DNA from: Belnapia mucosa
Lineage (GTDB): Bacteria; Pseudomonadota; Alphaproteobacteria; Acetobacterales; Acetobacteraceae
Length of the DNA stretch: 64,000 nucleotides
Direction of reading: 5' to 3'
Assembly: GCF_016775475.1 (NCBI RefSeq)
Contig: NZ_JAEUXJ010000001.1
Span: 558,001-622,000 of the forward strand
Of the stretch, positions 29,224 to 38,640 are shown in pieces. The notes under the pieces are model-generated. The model made no database searches and was not told where the DNA came from. It saw only the letters and a program-made list of their open reading frames with translations. The stretch's first letter is position 1, and the number at the start of each line of letters is the position of its first letter. A program made the translations under genes and the position numbers.

Positions 29224-29778
29224 GTGGCCGAGACCCTGATCCTTCTTTCCCATCCCGACTACGCCGCCTCGCGCGCCAACCGGGCCCTGGCGAGGGCGGC
29301 CGCCGCGCTGCCGGGGGTGGAGGTGGCGCATCTGGAGGCGCTCTATCCCGATGGCCGGTTCGACCTCGATGCCGAGGTGGCACGGCTGGTGGCGGCCCGC
29401 CGCATCGTCCTGCAATTCCCGGTCCAGTGGTACTCGACCCCGCCGCTGCTCAAGGCCTGGCAGGACGCGGTGTTGACCCGGATGTTCTACCTCCAGGCCG
29501 AAACCGAGGGCGCCCGCCTTGCCGGGCGACCGCTGATGGTCGCCGCCACGGCAGGCAACCGGCCCGAAGCCTATGGCGCGGCGGGGGTGAACCTCTATCC
29601 CCTGCCGGAGCTGCTGCGCCCGCTGCACGCGACTGCCCATCGTTGCGGGCTGGAATGGCAGGAGCCCTTCCTGCTCTTCAACGCCAAGGCCGCCTCGGAC
29701 GGCGAACTGGCGAGTGCCGGCGCGGCCTACCGGGAGCGCATACGGCGTTTCTTGCAGGAAAGCGGACAAGAGATTTAG
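29224..29778 (+). CDS. Flavodoxin-fold NAD(P)H:quinone oxidoreductase
   Basis: 184 residues of the MdaB/KefF/NQO-like family; two-electron quinone or electrophile reduction with FMN. The flavin-loop block FPVQWYSTPPLLKAWQDAVL and the ILLSHPDY start are characteristic. The start is GTG at 29224, placed by homology. Probably controlled by the divergent LysR regulator, a common quinone-response pair. Confidence 0.9.
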   Translation: MAETLILLSHPDYAASRANRALARAAAALPGVEVAHLEALYPDGRFDLDAEVARLVAARRIVLQFPVQWYSTPPLLKAWQDAVLTRMFYLQAETEGARLAGRPLMVAATAGNRPEAYGAAGVNLYPLPELLRPLHATAHRCGLEWQEPFLLFNAKAASDGELASAGAAYRERIRRFLQESGQEI

Positions 29779-29802
29779 TTATCTAGTTGTCTAGGTATCT
29801 AT
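29779..29802 (+). repeat. Three tandem TNTCTANN octamers before the MFS gene
   Basis: TTATCTAG, TTGTCTAG and GTATCTAT follow one another directly after the reductase stop. They are AT-rich in a roughly 70 % GC setting and may be a promoter or operator array for the 29822 gene. Confidence 0.5.
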
Positions 29803-29821
29803 CCAGGCGCAGCCTACCGGA

Positions 29822-30979
29822 ATGGACGCCCAAGCCGCCGACCGCGCCTCGCGCGATGCCTCGATCGCCCTCGGCCTGACGCTGCCGACCGATACCGTCC
29901 TCTATCTGCTGCTACCGCTGCATGCCGCGACCTTCGGCGTGAGTTTCGCCGAGGCCGGGCTGCTGCTCGCCGCCAACCGGCTGGTCCGCATCTTCGGCTA
30001 TGGCTGGATCGCGCGCCTCTATGAACAGCGCGGGCCGCGCGCCGCCTGCACCCTCGCGGTGCTCGGCACGGCGCTCTCCTCCGTCGGCTATGCGCTGCTG
30101 CCGGGCCTGGTCTGGCTGCTGGTGGCGCGGCTGGTCTGGGGCCTGTCCTTCGCCGCGCTGAACATCGCAACCCAGGCCCTCGCCACCGCCGAGGCAGCGG
30201 GCGCGGCCCGCCGCAGCGGCCGGTCCCGCGCCATCATCGCCGCCGGCCCGATGGTCGGGCTGATCGCCGGCGCGGTGATCGCCGAGGTCTGGGGCCCGCA
30301 TCTCGTCTTCCTGCTGCTCGGCGGCATCGCCCTGCTGGCGCTGCCCTTTGCCCTCCGCCTGCCAGGTGGGCATGGCGAGGCCGTGCGCGGTGCCCCGCGC
30401 TTCGGCCTGCCGGCGCGGATCGATGTCTGGTCCTTCGTCCAGGGCCTGGCGCTGGACGGCGTCTTCGTCCTCGGCCTTTCAGTCCTGGCGGCGCAGGCGC
30501 TCGGCGGGGCAGGGCAGGGCGCAGCGCTGGCGGCCGGGCTGGCGCTCGCGCTGCGCTATGCCTCGGAGATCGCCCTCGGCCCGGCCGGCGGCGCGCTGGC
30601 CGAACGCTTCGGCGCGGCGCGGATGCTGGTCCTGCTCTCCGCCGCCTCGGCCCTGGCCCTGGCGCTGATCGGATTTGGCGGGCTTGGCCTCTGGGTCGGG
30701 GCGCTGACGGTCGTGCTGCTGCGCGGCCTGCTCCAGCCGCTGCCCGCGCCGGTAGTCGCCGCGATGAACCCGGGGGCGGAACGGGTGCCGGCCCTGGCCC
30801 GGCTCGCCACCTGGCGGGATCTCGGCGCCGGGGCCGGGCCGCTGGCCGCCGGGTTGCTGCTGCCGATCCTGCCACCCGCCCTGGTCTATGGGCTGACCGG
30901 CCTCGCCCTGCTCGGCGCCGCCCTGGCGCTGCCCGGCTTCCGCCTCATGCCGGGAACACCCGCGCCGCGAGCACCCTGA
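29822..30979 (+). CDS. MFS transporter
   Basis: 385 residues with about 12 predicted helices. The loop between helices 2 and 3 has [12 protein letters not shown], like the GxLaDrxGrr motif of drug-type MFS carriers. The substrate is unknown; efflux is suggested by the drug-carrier look only. No clear RBS precedes the ATG. It converges on cysA with a 35-base overlap. Confidence 0.85.
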   Translation: MDAQAADRASRDASIALGLTLPTDTVLYLLLPLHAATFGVSFAEAGLLLAANRLVRIFGYGWIARLYEQRGPRAACTLAVLGTALSSVGYALLPGLVWLLVARLVWGLSFAALNIATQALATAEAAGAARRSGRSRAIIAAGPMVGLIAGAVIAEVWGPHLVFLLLGGIALLALPFALRLPGGHGEAVRGAPRFGLPARIDVWSFVQGLALDGVFVLGLSVLAAQALGGAGQGAALAAGLALALRYASEIALGPAGGALAERFGAARMLVLLSAASALALALIGFGGLGLWVGALTVVLLRGLLQPLPAPVVAAMNPGAERVPALARLATWRDLGAGAGPLAAGLLLPILPPALVYGLTGLALLGAALALPGFRLMPGTPAPRAP

Positions 30980-31964
30980 CCCGGCAGGCCTCGCCCCGCC
31001 GCGGCTGCCAGCCGGGGGCGGGCACCGCCTCCAGCAGGCTCTCCCCCACCGCGACCGTCAGCCGCACCCCGCGCCCATCTTGCCGGGAGGCGGCGACGCG
31101 TGCCTCGCCCTCGCCGGGTTCGGCCAGGAGATCGACCGGCCGCAGGAAGGCTACCGCCTGGCCTTCGGCCACGCCCTCGGCCGGGACCGGTGGCAGGGCG
31201 GCGAACCAAGCCATCCCCCCGCGGACCTCGCAGCCGAGACGTGCCGCATCGCCGAGGAAACCGGCCACCCCGGCATCGGCCGGCCGCGCCAGCAGCGCCT
31301 CCGGCGTGTCGCACTGCACGACGCGCCCGTCGCGCATCACCGCCACCCGGTCGGCGAGCTCCAGCGCCTCGTCCTGGTCATGGGTGACGAAGAGGCTGGT
31401 CAGCCCCAGCCGGTCATGCAGCCCGCGCAGCCAGAGCCGCAGCTCCCGCCGCACCGTCGCGTCCAGCGCGCCGAAGGGCTCGTCCAGCAGCAGCACCCGC
31501 GGCTCGATGGCCAAGGCGCGTGCGAGGGCCACCCGTTGCCGCTGCCCGCCCGAAAGCTGGTCGGGGTAGCGCCCGCCTAAGCCCGGCAGTCGGACCAGCT
31601 CCAGCAGCTCCTCGACCCGGCGGGCGATCTCCGCCCGCGATGGTCGGCTGCGCCAGGGCCGGATGCGCAGGCCGAAGCCGATATTCCCGGCCACCGTCAT
31701 GTGCCGGAACAGCGCGTAATTCTGGAAGACGAAGCCGATGCCGCGCGCCCGTGCCGGGACGCTGGCCATGTCCCGCCCATCGATCAGGATCCGCCCCGCA
31801 TCGGGGAATTCCAGCCCGGCCAGGGCGCGCAGCAAGGTCGTCTTCCCGCTGCCCGAGGCGCCGAGCAGCGCGACGAACTCGCCGCTCCGCACCGACAGCT
31901 CCACCCCGTCGAGTGCCGCCACCCCGCCAAAGCGCCGCCGAAGCTCCGAGACCACGATCGTCAT
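30945..31964 (-). CDS. cysA: Sulfate/thiosulfate importer ATPase
   Basis: 339-residue ABC ATPase: Walker [10 protein letters not shown], signature LSGGQRQR, Walker [13 protein letters not shown]-loop VTHDQ, then a C-terminal TOBE-like regulatory domain (FLRPVDLL). It couples by 4-base overlap to cysW; the full set sbp-cysT-cysW-cysA is present and complete. Confidence 0.94.
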   Translation of the reverse strand: MTIVVSELRRRFGGVAALDGVELSVRSGEFVALLGASGSGKTTLLRALAGLEFPDAGRILIDGRDMASVPARARGIGFVFQNYALFRHMTVAGNIGFGLRIRPWRSRPSRAEIARRVEELLELVRLPGLGGRYPDQLSGGQRQRVALARALAIEPRVLLLDEPFGALDATVRRELRLWLRGLHDRLGLTSLFVTHDQDEALELADRVAVMRDGRVVQCDTPEALLARPADAGVAGFLGDAARLGCEVRGGMAWFAALPPVPAEGVAEGQAVAFLRPVDLLAEPGEGEARVAASRQDGRGVRLTVAVGESLLEAVPAPGWQPRRGEACRVRVLAARVFPA

Positions 31965-32767
31965 GCGCGCTCCAGCAGGGACTTGGCCGCGAGCGTCAGC
32001 AGCGCCAGCAGCGCCAGCAGCCCGGCCACCGCGAAGGCGGCGACGAATTGGTATTCGTTGTAGAGGATCTCGATATGCAGCGGCATGGTGTTGGTCTCGC
32101 CGCGCACATGGCCCGAGACCACCGAGACCGCGCCGAATTCCCCCATCGCCCGCGCATTGCAGAGCAGCACGCCGGAGAGCAGCGCCCAGCGGATATTCGG
32201 CAGCGTCACATGCCAGGCCATCCGCCACCCGCCCGCGCCGAGCGTCGCCGCCGCCTCTTCCTCGGTCCGGCCCTGTTCCTGCATCAGCGGGATCACCGTC
32301 CGGGCCACGAAGGGGAAGGTGACGAAGATCGTCGCCAGCACGAGGCCGGGCAGGGCGAAGACCACCTGGATGCCGCGCTCCTCGAGCCAGGGACCGAGCC
32401 AGCCCTGCGCGCCGAAGACCAGCACATAGACCAGGCCCGAGATCACCGGCGAGACGGAGAAGGGCAGCTCGATCAGCGTGGTCAGCAGCCGGCGGCCGGG
32501 GAAATCGAATTTGGCGATCGCCCAGGCCGCCGCCACACCGCCGACCAGGTTGACCGGCACCGCGATCGCCGCGACCAGCAGGGTCAGCCGGATCGCCGCC
32601 AGCGCATCCGGATCACCGAGCGCCGCAAGGGCCGGCGCGACGCCGCGGCGGAAAGCCTCGGCGAAGACCGCGGCCAGCGGCAGCACGAGGAAGACGCCCA
32701 GCACGGCGACGGCCAGCAGGCAGAGCAGCCAGCGCAGCCAGGCCGGCTCCTCGGTCGGGCGCCTCAT
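31961..32767 (-). CDS. cysW: Sulfate importer permease CysW
   Basis: 268 residues, six helices, with the [22 protein letters not shown] coupling loop and the [19 protein letters not shown] stretch that marks CysW. It overlaps cysT and cysA by 4 bases each, indicating tight translational coupling. Confidence 0.94.
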   Translation of the reverse strand: MRRPTEEPAWLRWLLCLLAVAVLGVFLVLPLAAVFAEAFRRGVAPALAALGDPDALAAIRLTLLVAAIAVPVNLVGGVAAAWAIAKFDFPGRRLLTTLIELPFSVSPVISGLVYVLVFGAQGWLGPWLEERGIQVVFALPGLVLATIFVTFPFVARTVIPLMQEQGRTEEEAAATLGAGGWRMAWHVTLPNIRWALLSGVLLCNARAMGEFGAVSVVSGHVRGETNTMPLHIEILYNEYQFVAAFAVAGLLALLALLTLAAKSLLERA

Positions 32768-33582
32768 GGCAGGCCCCGCCGCAGCCGCCGCTGCATCGCG
32801 CCGAAGACCAGCAGCAGGGCGAAGGAGAGCAGCAGCAAGGCCAGCCCCAGCGCCGCGGCACCGGCATAGTCATACTGCTCCAGCCGCGCCACGATCAGCA
32901 GCGGCGCGATCTCGCTTTCCATCGGCCGGTTGCCGGCGATGAAGATGACGCTGCCATATTCCCCGACCGCCCGGGCGAAGGCGAGCCCGACGCCCGCCAC
33001 CAGGGCCGGCCCAAGCGCCGGCAGCACCACCAGCCGCCAGGCCTGCCAGCGCGTGGCGCCGAGCGTGGCGGCCGCCTCCTCCGCCTCCGGACCCAGGTCG
33101 CGCAGCACCGGCTCGACCATCCGCACGATGAAGGGGAGACCCACGAAGGCGAGCGCCACCGCGACGCCGAGCGGGGTGAAGGCGACCTTCACCCCCAGCG
33201 CCGCCAGCGGCGCCCCGAGCCAGCCATTCGGCGCATAGAGCGCGGTCAGGGCGAGGCCGGCGACCGCGGTCGGCAGGGCGAAGGGCAGGTCGATCGCCGC
33301 ATCCAGCACCCGGCGCCCCGGAAAGCGGTACCGCACCACCACCCAGGCGACCAGTAGCCCGAGTGGCAGATCCACCAGCGCCGCCACCAGCGCCGCGCCG
33401 AAGGAGAGCCGGAGCGAGGCCAGGACCCGCGGCTCCGTCACGCTCGCCCAGACGCCGGCCAGCCCAAGCTCCCAGGGCCGGATCGCCAAGGCGGCGAGCG
33501 GCACCAGCACGATCAGCCCCAGCCAGAGCCAGGTCACCCCCAGCGCGAGGCCCAGTCCCGGCAGGGCATCCCGCCGCCGCAT
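32764..33582 (-). CDS. cysT: Sulfate importer permease CysT/CysU
   Basis: 272 residues, six helices; the coupling loop [22 protein letters not shown] and the segment GEYGSVIFIAGNRPMESEIAP are typical of CysT. Its ATG abuts the sbp stop (1-base overlap at 33582). Confidence 0.94.
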   Translation of the reverse strand: MRRRDALPGLGLALGVTWLWLGLIVLVPLAALAIRPWELGLAGVWASVTEPRVLASLRLSFGAALVAALVDLPLGLLVAWVVVRYRFPGRRVLDAAIDLPFALPTAVAGLALTALYAPNGWLGAPLAALGVKVAFTPLGVAVALAFVGLPFIVRMVEPVLRDLGPEAEEAAATLGATRWQAWRLVVLPALGPALVAGVGLAFARAVGEYGSVIFIAGNRPMESEIAPLLIVARLEQYDYAGAAALGLALLLLSFALLLVFGAMQRRLRRGLP

Positions 33583-34589
33583 CAGCGTCCCGGCTGGTAG
33601 AGGCGGTCGAAGCTGCCGCCATCGGCGAAATGCGTCCGCTGCGCCTCGGCCCAGCCGCCGAACTCGGCATCCACCGTCACCAAGGGCAGGTCGGGGAAGG
33701 TGGCGCCTGCCGCCGCCAGCGCCGCCCGGTCGCGCGGCCGGTAGAAATGCTTGGCCGCCAGCGCCTGCGCCTCGGCGGAATAGAGATGCTCCAGATAGGC
33801 CTCCGCCACGGCCCGGGTCCCGCGCCGATCGACATTGCGGTCCACTACCGCGACCGGCGGCTCGGCGAGGATCGAGAGGCTCGGCACGACGATCTCGAAC
33901 TGTCCCTGGCCGAATTCGGCGAAGGCGAGATGCGCCTCATTCTCCCAGGCCAGCAGGACGTCGCCCTGCGCGCGTTGCGCGAAGCTGGTGGTGGCGCCGC
34001 GCGCGCCGGCATCCAGCACCGGCACGTTGCGCAGCAGCCGGCCGAGGAATTGCGCCGCGCCCTGGTCGCCCCCCGCGTGCCGCTGCGCCCAGGCCCAGGC
34101 CGCGAGGTAATTCCACCGCGCGCCGCCGGAGGTCTTGGGATTGGGCGTGACCACCCCCACCCCCGGCCGGATCAGGTCGCCCCAGTCCTTGATCCCCTTC
34201 GGATTCCCGCGCCGGACCAGGAAGAGGATGGTGCTGGTATAAGGTGCGCTGTTCTCCGGCAGGCGGCGCTGCCAGTCCCGCGCGATCAGGCCGCGCTCGG
34301 CGATGGCGTCGATGTCATAGGCAAGGGCGAGGGTCACCACATCCGCCGCCAGCCCGTCGATCACCGCCCGTGCCTGCCGCCCGGAGCCGCCATGCGAGGT
34401 GCTGAGCCGGACCGCCTGGCCCGACTTCTCCCTCCAATGCGCGGCGAAGGCGGTGTTGTAGGCGCGGTAGAATTCCCGGGTCGGGTCGTAGCTGACATTC
34501 AGCAGCGCGCCGGCTCCTTGGGCCGCAGCCGGCCCCGCCAGGCCGAGAGCCAGTCCGGGCAGGGCCCGGCGTCCGAGAGGAACAGCCAT
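33582..34589 (-). CDS. sbp: Periplasmic sulfate-binding protein
   Basis: 335 residues with a leader ending PAAAQG. Sbp-type blocks are present: [61 protein letters not shown]. The ATG at 34589 has GGAGG 6 bases upstream, so it is preferred over an in-frame start at 34625. First gene of the sulfate importer operon, divergent from a TauD-like gene. Confidence 0.94.
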   Translation of the reverse strand: MAVPLGRRALPGLALGLAGPAAAQGAGALLNVSYDPTREFYRAYNTAFAAHWREKSGQAVRLSTSHGGSGRQARAVIDGLAADVVTLALAYDIDAIAERGLIARDWQRRLPENSAPYTSTILFLVRRGNPKGIKDWGDLIRPGVGVVTPNPKTSGGARWNYLAAWAWAQRHAGGDQGAAQFLGRLLRNVPVLDAGARGATTSFAQRAQGDVLLAWENEAHLAFAEFGQGQFEIVVPSLSILAEPPVAVVDRNVDRRGTRAVAEAYLEHLYSAEAQALAAKHFYRPRDRAALAAAGATFPDLPLVTVDAEFGGWAEAQRTHFADGGSFDRLYQPGR

Positions 34590-34851
34590 CGCAGCCTCCT
34601 TGCAGCTCCGGCCCAGATTTAACAATCTTTAATCGGGCAATTCAACCCGACCCAGTGCTTTGAACGCCGTCGGGTGATGGATTGCCACTTGCGTCCCGCG
34701 AGCCGATCGCCATTATAGCCATTACGGATCGTGTTTCACGACACGTTCCAGCAGAAAGGCGCGTGGAATGCCGAACAGCATCAGGACCGGAGAGGGGCGC
34801 TGTCGACGCTAGCGCTCGACCCATGCCCGCCATCCCTTCCGGAGCTCCGCC
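34590..34851. promoter_or_regulatory. Divergent sbp/tauD-like control region
   Basis: The largest intergenic gap in the window (262 bases). The sbp side is AT-rich (AACAATCTTTAATCG, about 34620) with minus-strand TTGAAT-N18-TAAATC as a candidate promoter. A 5-3-5 dyad TCGTG-TTT-CACGA lies at 34729-34741. On the other side GTCGA and TCGAC flank CGCTAGCG near 34800-34817. These may serve a CysB- or Cbl-like sulfur regulator; this is inference. Confidence 0.5.
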
Positions 34852-35643
34852 ATGCAGATCCACGCCCTCCACCCCCATTTCGCCGTCGAGGTCACCGGCC
34901 TCGACCTTGCTGCCCCTCTCGACGCGCCGATGCTCGAGGCGTTGCACGACGCCTTCCTCGACCATGCCGTGCTGCTCTTCCGCGGCCAGACCTTGGGTCC
35001 CGCGGCGCAGGCGCGGCTCGCCACCCGGCTGGCGGCGCTGGAGGCGCCGCTGCTGGACCGCCGCAGCCTGTTGCGGCCCCCGGCATTGCGGGTCGTCTCC
35101 GGCATCCCCGAGGGCGAGCTGCCGCCCGGTCCCGCCTGGCATGCCGATCATAGCCACATGGCGGAGCCGGCGCTCGCCTGCCTTGCGCATGCGCATGCGC
35201 ATGCGCGGGCCGGGGAGGGGGCGGAGATCGCCTTCGCCGATCAGCGCGCCGCGCTCGGCCTGCTGCCGACGGGCCTGCGGCGCCGCGCCGAGGAGCTGCG
35301 CGCCGAGCACCGGCACGGGCCGGACCGCGCCGAGCATCCGGTGGTCCGCAGCCACCCGCTGACCGGCGACCCCGCACTCTTCGTCAGCCCGGGCTTCACC
35401 CGCCGCATCCTGAACCTGCCGGCCGGCGAGAGCGAGCGGCTGCTCGCCACGCTGTTTGCCGCGGCGACGGCGCCGGAGGTCACCTGGCGCCATGCCTGGC
35501 AGCCGGGCGACCTGCTGCTCTGGGACAACCGGGTGGTGCTGCATACCGGTGCCCCGGCTCCGGCCCTGCAGCGCGTCCGCATCGAGGGCGACCGGCCGCT
35601 CGGCCTGCGCGCGGCGGAGATGCCTTGGGTGGTGGCGGGATAG
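34852..35643 (+). CDS. TauD/TfdA-family 2-oxoglutarate dioxygenase
   Basis: 263 residues. The Fe(II) ligands are H97 and D99 (WHADHS) and the distal His in VVLHTGAP, with an Arg behind it for 2-oxoglutarate. The N-terminus has the TauD-like VEVTGLDL and FRGQTL. Being divergent from the sulfate importer suggests release of sulfite from an organosulfonate or sulfate ester under sulfur limitation, but no sulfonate importer is next to it. Odd: the stretch after the HxD motif is a short His-Ala repeat encoded by tandem GCGCAT. Confidence 0.88.
   Translation: MQIHALHPHFAVEVTGLDLAAPLDAPMLEALHDAFLDHAVLLFRGQTLGPAAQARLATRLAALEAPLLDRRSLLRPPALRVVSGIPEGELPPGPAWHADHSHMAEPALACLAHAHAHARAGEGAEIAFADQRAALGLLPTGLRRRAEELRAEHRHGPDRAEHPVVRSHPLTGDPALFVSPGFTRRILNLPAGESERLLATLFAAATAPEVTWRHAWQPGDLLLWDNRVVLHTGAPAPALQRVRIEGDRPLGLRAAEMPWVVAG
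35185..35206 (+). repeat. GCGCAT tandem hexamers inside the TauD-like gene
   Basis: GCGCAT three times in a row plus GCGC, encoding an AHAHAHA run. Hexamer changes would add or remove two residues without shifting the frame. Confidence 0.7.
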
Positions 35644-35695
35644 GGGTTGCGCTGGACACGAAGGCGGAATGAGATTATAGGAATATAGTCTAGAG

Positions 35696-35717
35696 GCGGC
35701 CCGGCCTCGCGGGCCGC
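35696..35717. repeat. GC-rich inverted repeat downstream of the TauD-like gene
   Basis: GCGGCCCG (35696-35703) pairs with CGGGCCGC (35710-35717), loop GCCTCG. An AT-rich stretch (GATTATAGGAATATAG) precedes it, but no T-run follows on either strand, so terminator activity is unsure. The gap 35644-35890 holds no gene. Confidence 0.5.
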
Positions 35718-35798
35718 TGGAACATCCGACCTTGGCCTCCCTTCGTCCTGCGCGGGCCTGACCTACGCATCCCTGACCGAGGAAACCTCAGCCCAGGG

Positions 35799-35821
35799 AT
35801 GGCCGGGTCGAGCCCGGCCAT
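35799..35821. repeat. REP-like palindrome
   Basis: ATGGCCGGG-TCGAG-CCCGGCCAT: a perfect 9-bp stem with a 5-base loop in an intergenic gap, resembling the dispersed palindromes found between genes of many GC-rich alphaproteobacteria. Only one copy is in the window. Confidence 0.6.
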
Positions 35822-35890
35822 GACGGTAAGGAGCGGCCGGGGTTTTTCAGCAGCCGGTCCGGCATTTGTCCGAAAGCTGCGCCTTCTGTC

Positions 35891-36310
35891 TTAGCCCTCC
35901 GCCAGCCGCGCCGCGATCTCCGGCGGCATCGGCACGGCGCGCAGGCCTTCGCCCTCGTCCCGGCCCCAGATGCGGGTCTGTTCGCCTTCCGCCGCCAGCC
36001 GCCCATCGGGCAGCAGGAAGCGGTGCAGCAGCCGGTAGGATCGCCCGGCGCCGAAGACCGGCGGGGCGATCCGGTGCTCCAGCACATCGGCGAAGCGGGC
36101 CGGGGCGCGGAAGCCGCAGCGGACATCGACCAGCGGGGAGCCGCGGAAATGCGGGTCCTCGGCGGCCAGCGCGGCGAAATCCACGCCGCGTGCCCGGGTC
36201 ATGTCGGTGAAGCCCTCATCCATCCAGCGGATATAATGGGCATGGAAGACGATGCCCGCCGGGTCGCAGTCGTTCCAGTGGACCAGGAATTGGCGGGAGA
36301 AGTCGCTCAC
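35891..36310 (-). CDS. YbgC-like hotdog thioesterase
   Basis: 139-residue 4-hydroxybenzoyl-CoA thioesterase-type protein. The catalytic block reads VHWNDCDPAGIVFHAHYIRWMDEGF, with the Asp of DPAGIVF as the expected nucleophile or base. It overlaps the upstream thiolase gene by 4 bases (ATGA), so the two are coupled; together they may cleave and release a thioester intermediate. Confidence 0.88.
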   Translation of the reverse strand: MSDFSRQFLVHWNDCDPAGIVFHAHYIRWMDEGFTDMTRARGVDFAALAAEDPHFRGSPLVDVRCGFRAPARFADVLEHRIAPPVFGAGRSYRLLHRFLLPDGRLAAEGEQTRIWGRDEGEGLRAVPMPPEIAARLAEG

Positions 36311-37587
36311 GCCGCCTCCACCAGCACCGCCATGCCCTGGCCGCCGCCCGCGCAGGCGCCGGCGATGCCGCGCTTCAGCCCGCGCCGCCGCAACTCCATC
36401 GCGAGGGAGAGGATGCAGCGCACCCCGGTCGCGGCCAGCGGATGGCCGAAGGCGATCGCACCGCCATTCACGTTGAACCGCTCATGCGGCACGCCGAGGG
36501 CGCGGCGCACCGATTCCGCCTGGGCGCCGAAGGCCTCGTTGATCTCGAACAGGTCGATATCCTCGAGGCGGAGGCCAAGCTTCCGCATCAGCGCGAGGGC
36601 AGCCGGCACCGGGCCGATGCCCATCACCTCGCCCGGCACGCCCGCCGCGGCGGCGGCGACCACCCGGCCGAGCGGCGCCGTGCCGCCCTCGGCCGCGACC
36701 CGGGCCGTCGTCACCACCAGGGCCGCCGCGCCATCGACGATGGCGCTGCTGTTGCCGCCGGTCTGCACCCCGCCGAAGACCGGGGCGAGCTTGGCCAGCA
36801 CCTCGATGGGGGTGGGACGGATATGTGTGTCCTGGGAGACGGCATCGACCTTGCGCGGCAGCTTCAGCCGGCGCGGCTTGAGGCCCGGTCCCTCGAACAC
36901 CGCCTCGGTCACCGGTGCGATCTCCTCGCCGAAGCGGCCGGCGGCCTGGGCGTCCAGCGCGCGGGCGAAGCTCGCCGCCGCATAGGCATCCGTCTCGGCG
37001 CGGCTCACGCCATGCAACCGGGCGAGGTTCTCCGCCGTGCCGCCCATGGCGGTGGCGCAGCCGGTGTCGAACAGCGCCTCCCAGAGGAAGTCCTTGAATT
37101 CCACCTGCCCGAGGCCGAAGCCGCCGCGCGAGGTGAAGCTGGCGACCGGGGCGCGGCTCATGCTCTCGGTCCCGACCGCGAGCGCCGCCTCCACCTGGCC
37201 GGCGCTGGTGGCGCGGGCCGCCTGGGCCACCGCCTCGAAGCCGGTGGTGCAGAGGCGCTGCACGCCATGCGCCGGCCGGTCATCCGGCATGCCGGCATAG
37301 AGGCCGATATGCCGGGCGAAGAAGAGGCTGTCGAAGCTGGCCTGGATGCAGTTGCCGGCGATGGTGGTGCCGATCCGCCGCGGGTCGAGCCCGCTGCGCG
37401 AGAGCGCGGCACGGGCGGCATGGATGCCGAGATCGGTCGGCGAGATCCCGGCCAGCGCCCCGTTCAGGTCGGTGAAGGGCGTCCGGGCGCCGGAGGCCAG
37501 CACCGCATCGGCGAAGGTCTCGACCATCGCGCCCTCGGCATAGCGGGTCCAGTCCGGGGTCTCGGTGACGGCGACGGGGGCGTTCAT
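36307..37587 (-). CDS. Thiolase (acetyl-CoA acyltransferase type)
   Basis: 426-residue thiolase for cleavage or formation of a 3-oxoacyl-CoA. The nucleophile is C113 (RLCTTGFEA); His lies in GHPLAATG, the second Cys in CAGGGQG, and NEAFGAQ is present. CTTG in place of the usual CxSG, and the extra N-terminal 20 residues, set it apart from housekeeping FadA or PhaA. ATG at 37587. Genes on both sides encode thioesterases, suggesting degradation of a specific acyl-CoA. Confidence 0.93.
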   Translation of the reverse strand: MNAPVAVTETPDWTRYAEGAMVETFADAVLASGARTPFTDLNGALAGISPTDLGIHAARAALSRSGLDPRRIGTTIAGNCIQASFDSLFFARHIGLYAGMPDDRPAHGVQRLCTTGFEAVAQAARATSAGQVEAALAVGTESMSRAPVASFTSRGGFGLGQVEFKDFLWEALFDTGCATAMGGTAENLARLHGVSRAETDAYAAASFARALDAQAAGRFGEEIAPVTEAVFEGPGLKPRRLKLPRKVDAVSQDTHIRPTPIEVLAKLAPVFGGVQTGGNSSAIVDGAAALVVTTARVAAEGGTAPLGRVVAAAAAGVPGEVMGIGPVPAALALMRKLGLRLEDIDLFEINEAFGAQAESVRRALGVPHERFNVNGGAIAFGHPLAATGVRCILSLAMELRRRGLKRGIAGACAGGGQGMAVLVEAA

Positions 37588-37740
37588 GGCGCGGTTCCTC
37601 GGTTGGGATGGCGTTGGGGTCAGCATGGCACGGACCAGCCAAAGGGAGGAACCAGAGGGCGGAACCGGAGCCGGGCCGGGCGGTTTGCCAGCCGGGCCGG
37701 CCGCCCATATCCAGGGCGCGAGACCAGAGGGGCTGCCAAA

Positions 37741-38166
37741 GTGGGATCGACCGGGGTTTTCGTGCATTCCCGCCGGGTCACCTGGGGCGAGACGGATGCG
37801 GCGCGCATCGCCTACACCGCGCGCTTCCTCGACTACGCCATGGAGGCGGTCGAGCGCTGGTTCCAGGACCGGCTCGGCACCGGCTGGTACGAGATGAATG
37901 TCGATGAGGGGATCGGCACCCCCTTCGTGCATGTGCAGATGGATTTCCGCAGCCCGGTCACGCCGCGCGACACGCTCGACAGCACCGTGCGGCTGATCCG
38001 CCTCGGTGGTTCCTCGCTGCGTTTCGCGGTGACCGGGCGGGTCGGGGAGCGGCTGGTCTATGAGGCGGAGCTGGTCTGCGCCTTCGTCGAGACGGCGCGG
38101 ATGAAGCCGATCCCGGCGCCGGAGCGCTACCGCCCGGCGCTGGAGGCGGAGGCCGCACTCGCCTGA
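37741..38166 (+). CDS. Hotdog acyl-CoA thioesterase
   Basis: 141 residues of the 4HBT/YbgC class, with WGETDAARIAYTARFLDYAMEA as the active-site segment. GTG 37741 (about 11 bases after AGAGGGG) gives VGSTGVFVHS; GTG 37762 is an alternative. It is divergent from the thiolase operon across about 150 bases, and its 3' end overlaps the next, convergent thioesterase by 40 bases. Confidence 0.83.
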   Translation: MGSTGVFVHSRRVTWGETDAARIAYTARFLDYAMEAVERWFQDRLGTGWYEMNVDEGIGTPFVHVQMDFRSPVTPRDTLDSTVRLIRLGGSSLRFAVTGRVGERLVYEAELVCAFVETARMKPIPAPERYRPALEAEAALA

Positions 38167-38618
38167 GCTTCCAGCAGCCGGGCGATGCGGTTGAAGCGCG
38201 GGTCCGGGTCGCCGGCATGGCGGAAGGTGCCGCTGGCGCGCAGCACCGGCGTGCCATCCGCGGTCATCAGGCATTGGCCGAACAGCATGCCGCGCGTGAC
38301 CTTCAGCACCTCCGGCCGTGCCTCCACCCAGGCGCCGATGCGGGCGGGGGCGATGAAATCGGTCGAGAGGCTGATGGTCGTGAGAAACTTGCTCAACCGC
38401 GCCACATGGTTGCAGCCACCGGTCAGCACGATATCGGCGAAGGCGGTCAGCATCCCGCCATGGCAGAGCTCCATCGGGTTGCAATGGCGCAGCTCGACGC
38501 GAAAGCCGAAGGTGATGCTCTCGCCCTCGGGCCGGATCCAGAAGGGGCCGACCAGGCTGTTGAAGACCGGCAGCGCATGGTCGGGCAGGCGGAGATAGCC
38601 GGGCGGGGTGTCGCTCAT
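38127..38618 (-). CDS. PaaI-like hotdog thioesterase
   Basis: 163 residues of the PaaI/DUF4442-like hotdog class: the block NPMELCHGGMLTAFADIVL holds the HGG motif. Follows a MarR regulator gene by 22 bases in the same direction, so probably one transcript. Third thioesterase within 2.7 kb. Confidence 0.85.
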   Translation of the reverse strand: MSDTPPGYLRLPDHALPVFNSLVGPFWIRPEGESITFGFRVELRHCNPMELCHGGMLTAFADIVLTGGCNHVARLSKFLTTISLSTDFIAPARIGAWVEARPEVLKVTRGMLFGQCLMTADGTPVLRASGTFRHAGDPDPRFNRIARLLEAQASAASASSAGR

Positions 38619-38640
38619 GCGGGGGATGTCCGATGCAGAA

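Noticed and set aside
35644..35890. Terminator or small RNA gene in the gap after the TauD-like gene
   Set aside because: Hairpins are present but none has a T-run, and no promoter and terminator pair frames an RNA; recorded only as repeats.
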